Positions 27,106 through 35,613 are shown, counted from the first letter of the stretch. The stretch: 64,000 bases of DNA from Pseudomonas sp. MWU16-30317 (GCF_020515695.1 NZ_JAIWJA010000005.1:124001-188000), one strand, 5' to 3'. Notes: a model not told the origin generated them from the letters alone. Numbers and translations: made by a program.

Positions 27106-28134
27106 GTGGTTTCGACAACCCAAACCGAGCCAAAACACCTTCAGTTGCTGGTGCGAAATGTCACCAGCCTGGCCGATGGCGTATTGGGCCTAACGCTGGT
27201 GAGCGCCGATGGCCTTGCCTTACCAGGCTGGAGTGCGGGGGCGCACATCAGCTTGACCTTGGCCAGCGGGGCGGTTCGCGCCTACTCGTTGTGTGGCGAT
27301 CCTGCTGAACGTTGCGAGTACCAGATTGCCGTACAGCGTGAGGATCTAGGGCGAGGTGGCTCCTTGGAAATCCACGAGCGACAACTCGCCGGTAAGCATC
27401 TCAAGGTCAGCCCGCCGGTCAATGTGTTCGAAATGGTCGATGCTGATCATTACGTCTTCATTGCCGGAGGCATTGGCATTACGCCCTTGCTGCCGATGCT
27501 GCGCAAGGTTGTGGCCGGATCGGCGTCTTGGGAACTGCACTACCTGGGCAAGCGGCGCCAACGCATGGCGTTTCTCGATGAGCTGCAGTGTTTGGGCGTA
27601 GGTGTGCGGGGGCTCGTGAATGTGGTGGCTCGCGATCAGAGCCCGCGTTGGGATCTAAAGGCGGCGCTGCTGAATATCCCAGCGGATGCCGCCGTTTATT
27701 GCTGCGGCCCGAACGAACTCCTTAATCAGCTTGAGAGCGCCCATGCGAATTCTACAGTTCCTTTCTCGCTGCACATGGAGCGGTTTGGTCGGATCGAAAT
27801 GCTGCCTGTTCAGGAACGGGCCGAAGCTCCTCCACCGGATGAGGATCTGCAGCCCTGCGACCCGCAGGGCGAGTTTGAGATCGAGTTGGCGCGCGACGGG
27901 CTGATCATCAAGGTTGCGGCAGGTGAGTCGGTGCTCGAAGCGGTGAGAGGAGTGCGAACGGGTCTTTCTTTCTCTTGCTCGGATGGCTACTGCGGTACCT
28001 GCGAGACCCGAGTGCTCTCAGGGATTCCTGACCACCGTGATAGCGTACTTACCTATGCCGAAAAGCACGCCAACAAGTCGATGATGATTTGTGTGAGTCG
28101 TGCTTGCACCCGTCGGCTGCGCCTAGATCTATAG
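27106..28134 (+). CDS. Oxygenase reductase, flavin-NADH domain plus C-terminal 2Fe-2S
   Basis: A 342-aa electron-transfer protein with a GTG start. Flavin motif RAYSL (58-62), nucleotide-binding GGIGITP (121-127) and CGPNE (200-204), then a C-terminal plant-type ferredoxin with C291, C296, C299 and C329. This FNR-NAD-Fe-S order is that of phthalate dioxygenase/VanB-type (class IA) reductases, not of BenC-type reductases, which carry the ferredoxin at the N-terminus. It would supply electrons from NADH to the Rieske centre of the upstream oxygenase. Confidence 0.87.
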   Translation: MVSTTQTEPKHLQLLVRNVTSLADGVLGLTLVSADGLALPGWSAGAHISLTLASGAVRAYSLCGDPAERCEYQIAVQREDLGRGGSLEIHERQLAGKHLKVSPPVNVFEMVDADHYVFIAGGIGITPLLPMLRKVVAGSASWELHYLGKRRQRMAFLDELQCLGVGVRGLVNVVARDQSPRWDLKAALLNIPADAAVYCCGPNELLNQLESAHANSTVPFSLHMERFGRIEMLPVQERAEAPPPDEDLQPCDPQGEFEIELARDGLIIKVAAGESVLEAVRGVRTGLSFSCSDGYCGTCETRVLSGIPDHRDSVLTYAEKHANKSMMICVSRACTRRLRLDL

Positions 28135-28238
28135 CCTTAACATAAAAATAGCTGCTGACCTACTTTACTGCTGCCGCTTATCTCGACGGGATGTCCCTGT
28201 TCGAGTCGCCTTTTGGATTTGAAGTAGTGGGGATGTAA

Positions 28239-29180
28239 ATGCGTAAACCAATCATGTTAGCGCTGGCAGTTTCGGCTGTCTTTAACTCAGTGGCTTTTGC
28301 AGCCACTTCGCCGTCAGCCCTGGAGGCCTGCCTTGCAACGCAGGCCCCAACTGATCCGCAGGACGAAGTGCAACTGTTTCGTCAATTGCAGATCAAGGGC
28401 CCGCAGATGATGTCGGGCGTACAGCGGATTTATTATGGCAAGAACTTGGATCAGTATGGCGACCTACGGCTGCCTGCGGGCAAAGGGCCGTTCCCGGTAG
28501 TGATCATAGTTCACGGTGGATTGTGGATGTCGTCGGTCAATTCCGACTACATGGCACCCATCGCTCAAATGCTCACCGAAGCGGGTTATGCCACTTGGAA
28601 CATCGAGTACAGTCGAATCGGCAGTGGCGGGGAATGGCCAGGCTCCTTCAATTCAGTGGGCGCGGCGGCGGACTACGTAAAAGTCCTAGCTGAGAAATAT
28701 CCGCTCAAAATCGATGAGGTTCTGGCTGTAGGGCACTCATCGGGCGGCCACTATGCACTGTGGCTGGCAGGCCGTCATAAGATCAAGCCCGGGGCAATGC
28801 TTTACAGCGAGCATCCGCTGCCCCTCAAGGGCGTCATATCTCTGGATGGTACGCCCGATATCGAAGCGTTTGCAGGGTTGCCGCGAGGCAAAGTGATCAT
28901 CCCCAAATTACTCGGCAACGGTACCAATACGGAAATGTCCGAACGTTACAGCCAAGCTTCACCGGCGCAGTTATTGCCACTGGGGGTGCAGCAGTTTTTC
29001 ATCACCGAACAAAGTGATCGTTGGCCATCGATGAGCGCTTACATTACCAAAGGCCAGGGTATGGGTGACAAAATTGGCTACCAGATGCTGTGCCCAGCCA
29101 ATCATTTCACCACGACCGACTCCGGGAATTCGCAAGTTCGCCAACTGATTTTGGATACAGCTAAGTCGATGGTGAAATAA
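28239..29180 (+). CDS. Secreted alpha/beta hydrolase
   Basis: A 313-aa protein with a clear Sec signal peptide (cleavage about AFA-A, residue 21). Oxyanion-hole motif VHGGLWM (91-97), nucleophile S167 in VGHSSGGHYA, and a C-terminal candidate catalytic H289 in CPANHFTTTD. It resembles BD-FAE/kynurenine-formamidase-like esterases or amidases. In context it could cleave an ester or amide precursor in the periplasm before uptake of the product. It is unlikely to act on a cytoplasmic gamma-glutamyl conjugate unless that is exported. It is separated from the reductase by 104 bp, so it may have its own promoter. Confidence 0.75.
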   Translation: MRKPIMLALAVSAVFNSVAFAATSPSALEACLATQAPTDPQDEVQLFRQLQIKGPQMMSGVQRIYYGKNLDQYGDLRLPAGKGPFPVVIIVHGGLWMSSVNSDYMAPIAQMLTEAGYATWNIEYSRIGSGGEWPGSFNSVGAAADYVKVLAEKYPLKIDEVLAVGHSSGGHYALWLAGRHKIKPGAMLYSEHPLPLKGVISLDGTPDIEAFAGLPRGKVIIPKLLGNGTNTEMSERYSQASPAQLLPLGVQQFFITEQSDRWPSMSAYITKGQGMGDKIGYQMLCPANHFTTTDSGNSQVRQLILDTAKSMVK

Positions 29181-29210
29181 ACGCGAGTGCAGTCGCAAGT
29201 CAGTCCTTAA

Positions 29211-29233
29211 AACGGTGAAGCAACTTCACCGTT
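29211..29233. promoter_or_regulatory. Perfect hairpin between hydrolase and porin genes
   Basis: AACGGTGAAG-CAA-CTTCACCGTT is a 10-bp perfect inverted repeat, 34 bp before the porin ATG. No T run follows, so it is either an operator or an RNA processing/stabilising hairpin rather than a terminator. Confidence 0.5.
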
Positions 29234-29267
29234 CCAAACTATTCAGATCCAATCGCTGGGGTGTTTC

Positions 29268-30572
29268 ATGCGCGCATTTCCCATCACCTATTTGCAGGCG
29301 GCAGGCGGCTGCCTGTCTCTACTAACCGGAACTACGGCATACGCCGATTTCTTCAAAGACAGCCATGCTAGTTTGATGGCCAACAATTACTACATGAACA
29401 GTGATTTTCAGGACGAGACCACGTCGGCGGCTCACCAGCAGTCCAAGCGTGTCGAGTGGGCTCAGGGATTTACGCTTAATATCAAATCAGGGTTCACCCA
29501 GGGGCCAGTTGGCTTTGGCCTTGATGTCATGGGCATGCTTGGGTTAAAGATCGCCGCCAATGACGATGAGACCGGCAACGGCATCCTCTCCGTGAACCAG
29601 GCAGCAGAGGGGGGGCGTGCAGGCTACGTCAAGAAGGCCAACGACGATTATTCCAAGGTCGGGTTCACCGCAAAGGCCCGCTACGCGGCTACGGACGTGC
29701 GAGTGGGCACATTGATTCCCAACCTTCCAGTCGTGCAGGCGAACCTGACCCGGCTATTCCCTCAGACGTTTCTGGGTGGGGAAGTGGTTTCGCGGGACAT
29801 CGAAAATTTGACCGTTACCGTCGGTCAGATCAATCAGGTAAAACAGCGTGACTCCACCGATTTCCAGAAAATGACGGTGGACAACCGCAACGGCCGATTT
29901 GCCGTGACCGGAGACAGCGATCGTTTTTATTACGGCGGCGCCGACTATGCATTCTCGCCCAGTTGGGTGGGCACGTACTACTACAGTGAGCTGCAGGACT
30001 TCTATCGCCAGCAGTACATGGGTTTGAAGTACTCGACTAAAATAGGAGGCGGCAAGTTCGGAGCTGAAGCGCGTTACTTCAACACTGAAGATTCCGGTGC
30101 CCGCTATGCCGGGAAAGTCGACAATAATGCCTATACCGGTATTATCAATTACGCCGTTGGTACGCACAAGTTCTCGGCTGGCTACACGGTGTTTACAGGT
30201 GATACAGCCATAGCGGTGATCAACGGGGCCGGGACATATCTACCCGGTGAAGTCATGATCAACAACTTTGCCGAGAATGGCGAGCATGTCGCGTCTTTGC
30301 GCTACGACTATGACTTTTCTGCACTGGGGCTGCCAGGCCTAACGCTCATGACACGTTATCTCAAAGGTACTCAAGCGGAGTTGGGAACAATGCCTGCTGC
30401 AGGTAAACGCCACGAATACGAGCGTGATACCGATGTTGCCTACGCCTTTGCCAAAGGCAGTGCATTAGAAAACTTTGCTGTGTTGCTGCGCAATGGCACT
30501 GCTCGCTCGAATTTCCAGCGAGATATCGATCAAACCCGATTGATTGTCAGCTACACGATGCCTCTGTATTGA
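29268..30572 (+). CDS. OprD-family outer-membrane porin
   Basis: A 434-aa protein with signal peptide (cleavage about AYA-D, residue 27). It shows the family start DFFKDSHASLMANNYYMNSDF, alternating beta-strand patterns, and a C-terminal tyrosine typical of barrel targeting (SYTMPLY). OprD/OccD-OccK porins admit amino acids and small carboxylates, and several are encoded inside catabolic clusters. Here it presumably imports the cluster's substrate into the periplasm, where the secreted hydrolase acts. Confidence 0.9.
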   Translation: MRAFPITYLQAAGGCLSLLTGTTAYADFFKDSHASLMANNYYMNSDFQDETTSAAHQQSKRVEWAQGFTLNIKSGFTQGPVGFGLDVMGMLGLKIAANDDETGNGILSVNQAAEGGRAGYVKKANDDYSKVGFTAKARYAATDVRVGTLIPNLPVVQANLTRLFPQTFLGGEVVSRDIENLTVTVGQINQVKQRDSTDFQKMTVDNRNGRFAVTGDSDRFYYGGADYAFSPSWVGTYYYSELQDFYRQQYMGLKYSTKIGGGKFGAEARYFNTEDSGARYAGKVDNNAYTGIINYAVGTHKFSAGYTVFTGDTAIAVINGAGTYLPGEVMINNFAENGEHVASLRYDYDFSALGLPGLTLMTRYLKGTQAELGTMPAAGKRHEYERDTDVAYAFAKGSALENFAVLLRNGTARSNFQRDIDQTRLIVSYTMPLY

Positions 30573-30600
30573 TGTTGTGGGAATGCCATGGATGGCGAAC

Positions 30601-31482
30601 CTAGCGCCTGTGGTACTGCTGTTCTTCTTCCAACTGCAGGCGTTCAAATTCGGAGAGGCGCAGCTTCGCAGGTTCGCCGATATGGGCTGCTACGCGTGAA
30701 ATGAGCAGTTCAACCAGAGAGAAACCATGCGCCATGGAGTCGAATGGCCCTAATCCCTGGACACTGGTAGTCAGCAATATATCGGCGTGTTGCGCCAGCG
30801 GTGAGAGGTACTGATCGGTCACCAGGATCAACTGGGCACCGCGCGCTACGGCTTGCCTTCCCCAGTCAACGCTTGATTGCTGATAGCGCCGGTAGTCAAA
30901 CACCACTGCGGTCGAGTGCTCATCGATGTCCAGCAACGCCGCCAACTGTGGCCCGGACTCGGGCTGCACGCTGGTGACGTTCGGGCGGAGCATCTTGAGG
31001 TAGACCACCAATTGAGTCGCCAACACCGAACTGAAGCGCCCGCCCATGACCACTAGGTTGCGTTGACTGTCCGAAAGGGCGCGGATAGAGGCGTCAAGCT
31101 CCGTGCTATCGAGATTATTGACGGTTGAATGGATACCTTCAATGTACAGGCGCTTCACTTCGCCCAGACTCAGCGCGCCCGCGTTGGCACCGTCGTTAGG
31201 GTATACATCTACGGGTGAAAAAATCTTTGCCTGGACTTCTCCTCGCAAAGACTCCTGGAATGCAGCGTAGCCATTGAAACCCAGCTTGGTAATCAGTCGT
31301 AGAACGGTAGGGGAGCTGACGCTGGCGCTACCAGCTAGCTGAGAAAGCGGGCCAAGCCCAGCCGTTGGGTAGTTTTCAAAGAGAGCGGTGACGACTGCCA
31401 GTTCGGCTGGTGCGAGACGATTGCGCGTGGCCCGTATGCGTTCTGCAACTGTGCTTTGCGGATTGTTCAAGATGTCTGGCAT
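30601..31482 (-). CDS. RpiR/MurR-family transcriptional regulator
   Basis: A 293-aa protein from M at 31482 (MPDILNN). The frame is open 18 codons further, but that extension is not family-like. N-terminal HTH_6 domain about residues 10-80 (LSQLAGSASVSSPTVLRLITKLGF), then a SIS domain about 120-260 (NLVVMGGRFSSVLATQLVVYL). SIS domains usually bind phosphosugars, but catabolic-cluster RpiR proteins can sense other acids. It converges on the porin gene and presumably controls the cluster through the repeat at 23437-23477. Confidence 0.88.
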   Translation of the reverse strand: MPDILNNPQSTVAERIRATRNRLAPAELAVVTALFENYPTAGLGPLSQLAGSASVSSPTVLRLITKLGFNGYAAFQESLRGEVQAKIFSPVDVYPNDGANAGALSLGEVKRLYIEGIHSTVNNLDSTELDASIRALSDSQRNLVVMGGRFSSVLATQLVVYLKMLRPNVTSVQPESGPQLAALLDIDEHSTAVVFDYRRYQQSSVDWGRQAVARGAQLILVTDQYLSPLAQHADILLTTSVQGLGPFDSMAHGFSLVELLISRVAAHIGEPAKLRLSEFERLQLEEEQQYHRR

Positions 31483-31513
31483 TGTGGTTTGCTTGCTTAC
31501 AGTAGAGACGGAA

Positions 31514-31830
31514 TCATACCAGCGGATAAGATCCAAGTCTCACGCGTCTAGGGTGTGTTTGGCCAGTGATTGAGTAGAAATCATATCCTAAGCAACACGA
31601 CTCGGAAGAGTATTGTCCTGCAGGTAATTGCTCACTGTCGATGACGAGATAGATGAGGTCGCGCTGGCTGCGAGGAAGCTTTTTGACCACATTCTTCGCG
31701 GCTGCCCTGATGCCTGCATCCGTGCCGTGGATTTTTGCGGCCAAAAGCAGGACGAAAGTGGCGTGCGGGAGGTTCGTGGCGGGGCTCAGGGGGAAGTCGC
31801 CCCAGTGTGCATTCGAAATGGATACGAGCG
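31514..31830 (-). pseudogene. Decayed gene fragment B (unidentified)
   Basis: The minus strand reads one open frame of about 100 codons, including GDFPLSPATNLPHATFV, AAKIHGTDAGIRAAAKNV and KKLPRSQRDLIYLVID. No good start codon is seen. It shares the AAAKNV.KKLPR..RD segment and the DNA core GCGAGGAAGCTTTTTGA (plus strand) with fragment A. Unidentified; probably backbone of the mobile DNA. The remaining bases of the 31483-32228 gap are AT-rich and show no gene. Confidence 0.4.
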
Positions 31831-32228
31831 TCGTGTGACGCCGAGGCCCAATGTTATGCCTTACCAGCGTCGCTGGCCAGCAGGGCGGCTGTGGGTCTGA
31901 ATTGCTTTGAGCTGCATGCGGCCTAGGATGTGCCTGCTGAGTAAGCGGGTCAAATTGGAAATGTCCGCCACCCCTTAGTATCGAGTTATAAATATATTGG
32001 TGGTTTCGTGGAGCGTTTTTTTTGGATGTTGGTAGTTAAATGAATGGGCTGCGAATTCGAATCTCGTCAATATATTAGTTATTCGGTACTTCGTCGTGGT
32101 GTCGGTATGGGCTTGCATACTTGGCTGCAAGTGTCTATGTTTCAACGACGTTAGTTTGTTATGTATAAGCCCTGCAAAAAATTTGGAAGGAGGGGAGGCT
32201 GTGTCTTTGAATAACGGAGATGCCTGGT

Positions 32229-33506
32229 ATGTCTGAGAAGCTTGATTTGCGCCCGACCCCTCGCATTGCCCACTATTTTCGAGATGTCGATCTGACGAGC
32301 ACGTCGCGCCCGGAACTGATACCTGCTGATTTCCCCATAAACTGTGACAGTGGCGATGATCAGTGGTCTGCCACCTTTTTGCTCAGGATAGCCGTGCGTC
32401 TGCATCACCTCTGGGCCACCTATGGCAAACGCAACGGCGAGAGGACGATCATGGGCGCGCAACCGGCGGTGTGCTTCTCTCCCTTCGTCCTGGCTGACCT
32501 CATCGCTGTTCGCGACGGCATTCCCCCTGAAAACGAAGCTGCCACCTGGTATGCGCTGACTTTCCCAACGGAGGTGGCGCAGAAGGGCGGCATCCTTCTA
32601 TTGATTGAAGGTGCAGATGAGCATTCGGGTCTGGCGGACGGCGCAAAACTCAGGTTGCCTGATTTGTTCAGCGACTTTGGGTCAATCAACGCTGGTGACT
32701 CAAACTGCGCTGTAATTGATCGCGCTGAATCTTCCAGCGGCAGCTCAGAATGGCGGTGGTATTACTCCGGAGACTATGGCCGCTGCGTGGAGGAAATCGG
32801 AATCGATGGTTTGGAGGATATTGGAATGGAGGGGATGCAAAAGCATCCGATCCCTGGACTTAACCTGCTCCAGAAGGAGTTGTCGGGGATTGGTGTCGTG
32901 GTACCCGATATGCAGGTAGGTCGTGCGCTTCAGTACGACATCCTTTCTTTGATCGACCGGGGGCTGGTTTCGGATAAGCATTTTGATCACATCCTGGTGT
33001 GCGACCAGTTGCCGGCCAGCATAGATGGGCTTGACGAGCAGGAGCGCGCAGCCGCGTTCTCCCGGGCATGCCTGGATTTCAGATCGTGCATGGCAGTGTC
33101 GGCGCTAGCTGCCGATGTTTCAGAGCTCGACTTTTCATCCCGCTTGATGATGCTGGAAGCCTCGACTTCTAGAAAACCTGTGGTGGAGCAGGGCGGATGC
33201 TGGCTCTGGTTCGAGGACAACACCCACCCTTTCGTCAGAGCCCTGATCAAGGCAGGCCGGGTCAAGCCGAACCAAAAGGGGCGTTACCTTGCATCCTTGG
33301 TTGAGCTGGATTATGGGCGTGACCTCTGTGAACGGCAGGAAATGGTCACAGAGTTTTCGGAGCAGCTGCGGGAGCGGTTTGGCGTCCGAAGCAGTTATTT
33401 CAGTGTGCTGAACTCGCAATCCCCGGATGACATTCCCTCCTTCTGCGGCAGATGGTGGGGCGGTGGGTATTTCGTTACCGATGTGCTTGCGGAAGAGGAT
33501 GAGTGA
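32229..33506 (+). CDS. Uncharacterised 425-aa protein, possible AbiGi/DUF4427-like
   Basis: From the ATG at 32229, with GGAG at suitable distance; another in-frame ATG at 32220 lies too close to it. The only recognisable element is the segment ERTIMGAQPAVCFSPFVLAD (about residues 75-94), which resembles the '(R/T)TV.G..PAVCF(T/S)E.PL' pattern of AbiGi/DUF4427-type proteins linked to abortive infection. No signal peptide or membrane helix. Base composition is lower in GC than the core genes and it stands alone near the island's right end. Function unknown; defence cargo is a guess. Confidence 0.6.
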   Translation: MSEKLDLRPTPRIAHYFRDVDLTSTSRPELIPADFPINCDSGDDQWSATFLLRIAVRLHHLWATYGKRNGERTIMGAQPAVCFSPFVLADLIAVRDGIPPENEAATWYALTFPTEVAQKGGILLLIEGADEHSGLADGAKLRLPDLFSDFGSINAGDSNCAVIDRAESSSGSSEWRWYYSGDYGRCVEEIGIDGLEDIGMEGMQKHPIPGLNLLQKELSGIGVVVPDMQVGRALQYDILSLIDRGLVSDKHFDHILVCDQLPASIDGLDEQERAAAFSRACLDFRSCMAVSALAADVSELDFSSRLMMLEASTSRKPVVEQGGCWLWFEDNTHPFVRALIKAGRVKPNQKGRYLASLVELDYGRDLCERQEMVTEFSEQLRERFGVRSSYFSVLNSQSPDDIPSFCGRWWGGGYFVTDVLAEEDE

Positions 33507-34531
33507 CTGTTGGATCAAGCCTACTTGAGCGGTCTCTGCACCGTGAGGCGTCCCGCAATTGCAGGCCCTATACACTTGAAACCATATTCTTTGACAGGCC
33601 TCAGGCCTTGTAACCGATCTTCCAGTTCAGGCTGCTCGACGGTACGTACGCTTGATAGCCCAATAGGGAACCGCTGGCTGGACGTTGCAGCCATCATTTG
33701 CAGCGCGCGATGCCTTGAGAGCAGCCATGAAAACGTCTCTATTGCCCGAAATGATCGCTACCCATTGGGTTAAGCAGCTGTCAATGCGGGTGTTTCGCAC
33801 CTACGGTCGTTGGAGTAGGTCAGATGAAAGACGGAGCGCTTAGAAGGTTCTGCCTGGTTATTCGCTTCAACTGATTTATGGACAAGACAGCTCGTCATCA
33901 GTGGCCGGTTTCGTCTTCAAAAGCTTCCTTGTAATTCCACAGTTCGCACTCTAGAGGGTTGGTACGCCATTGGGCATCAGCTCGTTCAGAATCTGAGTGG
34001 AAAGGTTCCCGCTTTGAACGAGGGCATAGACAGATTTCTTAATGTCGATGATGTTCATCACATAGTCCATTACGTGGAAGAGGCGTCCTGCGGGCCTCTA
34101 GGTCGAGGCTTCTAATGCCGGTTTCAGCATTGATTCTTAATTAGTATTGCAAGTTTTCTTTAGCGGCATAGGGCATGATTCCGTATAGGGTTGGCCGATG
34201 AGGTGGTGGAGCTGGGTTGATCTGATGCTGGCTTGGAGCTGGGTGGATGTTGGATTTTTGGGTTGATGCTGAATTGGGTGAGTCGCTGAGCGGATTTTTT
34301 ATGCGAGGTGAGCAGGTAGGATTAGGGAAAAAAGGTAGCGATTGGAAAGGAGGGGGACGCAGGTGCGAAGCTTAGAGAACATCAACAGTTGGCGGGCGAG
34401 GCAGGAAGAGGTGTTGACCCAGATTTGAACATTTAGGTGTGTCGGAAAAGCCTTGCATTCCGGGGATTCGGTGGGAAAAATAAATTCGATAGCAGTAGGT
34501 CAGCATATTGACAATATAAGTTTAGCGATGT
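33507..34531. other. Gene-poor right end of the island
   Basis: About 1 kb with no convincing gene. Two tiny frames are present: 33727-33843 (+), 38 codons beginning MKTSLLPEMIATHW, and 33951-34070 (-), 39 codons beginning MDYVMNIIDIKKSVYALVQS. The latter looks like a piece of a real protein but is not recognised. 34180-34330 contains imperfect short repeats of GGAGCTGGGT-GAT and GATGCTG. Composition becomes AT-rich toward the island end. Confidence 0.45.
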
Positions 34532-35263
34532 CTTGATTTCGATCATCCGCACTTGCGGATCGAGGGCCTGCTGGGCGAAGCGTTCGGGGTCGAAGCGGCC
34601 CTCGCGGGTGCGACAGCCGAAATACCCACTGCCCAGCTCCCAGGTCAGGTCACCGCCGTGTTCGCGGTGGTAAGGGCTGATGCTGCCTTCGCCGGTGTCG
34701 TGGGCGAAGTTGCCCAGTTTGGCGCCTTTGTTGAGAGCCCGAATGGCGTTGGCGCTCAATGAACCGAAACTCATGGCCGAGACATTGAAGATCGAGGCGC
34801 TATAGGGCTGAGTGCACTGCGGGCCGCCCACGCTCACCCGAAAACTGGCTGGGTCGCTCAAGGGGGCCGGGCGCATGGAGTGGCTGATGAACTCGAAGCC
34901 CGGCTGGTACACATCGATCAGGGTGCCGAAAGGTTTGTCTGCGGTTTCGTTCTTGGCGCGGGAATAGACCAGCGAGCGCTGTGCGCGGGAGAAGGGCAGG
35001 GCGTCGCTGTCGGACTCCAGCAGGTACTGGCGAATTTCCGGGCGGATGGTCTCGACCAGGTAACGGATATTGCCCAGGATCGGATAGTTGCGGCGCACGG
35101 CGTGGCGGGTCTGAAGCAGGTCGAACAGGCCGATCAGGCTCAATACGGTGGTGAGCAAGGTGAAAGGCCAGAGCCACTCATGCTGTTCGAACGGGAGGGT
35201 GACGAGGCTGAACAGAACGCATGCGGCAAAAAAAGCGTAACGACTTAACAACGAAAGGCTCAT
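34532..35263 (-). pseudogene. FMN-binding glutamate-synthase-like protein, 5' part
   Basis: The first 244 codons of the split gene, with AAGGA before the ATG. Two N-terminal hydrophobic helices (about residues 8-45), then YPILGNIRYLVETIRPEIRQY and the glutamate-synthase domain with NVSAMSFGSLSANAIRALN, TGEGSISPYHREHGGDLTWE and DPQVRMIEIK, where native sequence stops. The frame then runs about 33 codons into island DNA and ends at 34433. The complementary 3' part lies at 20663-21547. Confidence 0.9.
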
Positions 35264-35613
35264 ACGGTTTCCTTGGAGGGTTCTTCTTTGAGTTGTGGTT
35301 CCGATCCCGCTTCCTGTACCGAGGGGGTTGCCCCCGATCAGGGTAAGTCAGCAATAAAGAAGGCGCTGACTCGTTTTTGGAGGCAAGCCTCCTCGCTACA
35401 GGTCATTCTGTTCTCCTCACAGGGGCGCAAACAAGCGCGTGCGGCGCAACAGTCCATCTCGCAATGCTCAAGAATAGCGAGGTGAGAATAGCTGATGATG
35501 AATGACGACTCTTTGATATAGCGCCTGGGCACAGCGCTATGAAAAATCGATCTCACAAAACATGAGTGTTATGTTATGATGTAACAAGTTGTTCCACTGC
35601 CTGGAGATTGAAC
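35264..35613. promoter_or_regulatory. Intergenic region with REP-like element, rpmE2 upstream region
   Basis: A 350-bp divergent gap. It has a GGGGGTTGCCCCC hairpin near 35326 and a REP-like AGGCAAGCCTCCTCGCTACAGG (35381-35402), and it ends with the Zur-like operator listed separately. No gene seen. Confidence 0.5.
35572..35586. promoter_or_regulatory. Predicted Zur operator
   Basis: TGTTATGATGTAACA is a 15-bp palindrome with arms TGTTA/TAACA, 28 bp before the ATG of the zinc-free L31 gene. It fits the gamma-proteobacterial Zur pattern (TGTTATAATATAACA-like). Repression when zinc is plentiful is the expected logic. Confidence 0.7.

Larger units (their letters stand above)
21548..34531. mobile_element. 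13-kb genomic island inserted in a glutamate-synthase-like gene
   Basis: Foreign DNA between two in-frame parts of one gene. The ends carry a 9-bp inverted repeat, TAAACTTAT at 21550-21558 and ATAAGTTTA at 34516-34524. The left end also has an imperfect palindrome (AAACTTAT..ATAGGTTT), the right end a perfect ATATTG-A-CAATAT. Contents: IS2-group IS, decayed fragments, amine-catabolism-like cluster, RpiR regulator and an unidentified 425-aa gene. No intact integrase or other recombinase was found apart from the IS transposase, so the element is probably immobile now. The 'island' reading is inferred from the split gene; the exact joint can only be set to within 1-3 bases. Confidence 0.85.

Noticed and set aside
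28239..29180. Hydrolase as the missing AtdA2-type gamma-glutamyl amide hydrolase
   Set aside because: It has a signal peptide and a serine-hydrolase fold rather than a class-I amidotransferase fold, so it should not meet a cytoplasmic conjugate.
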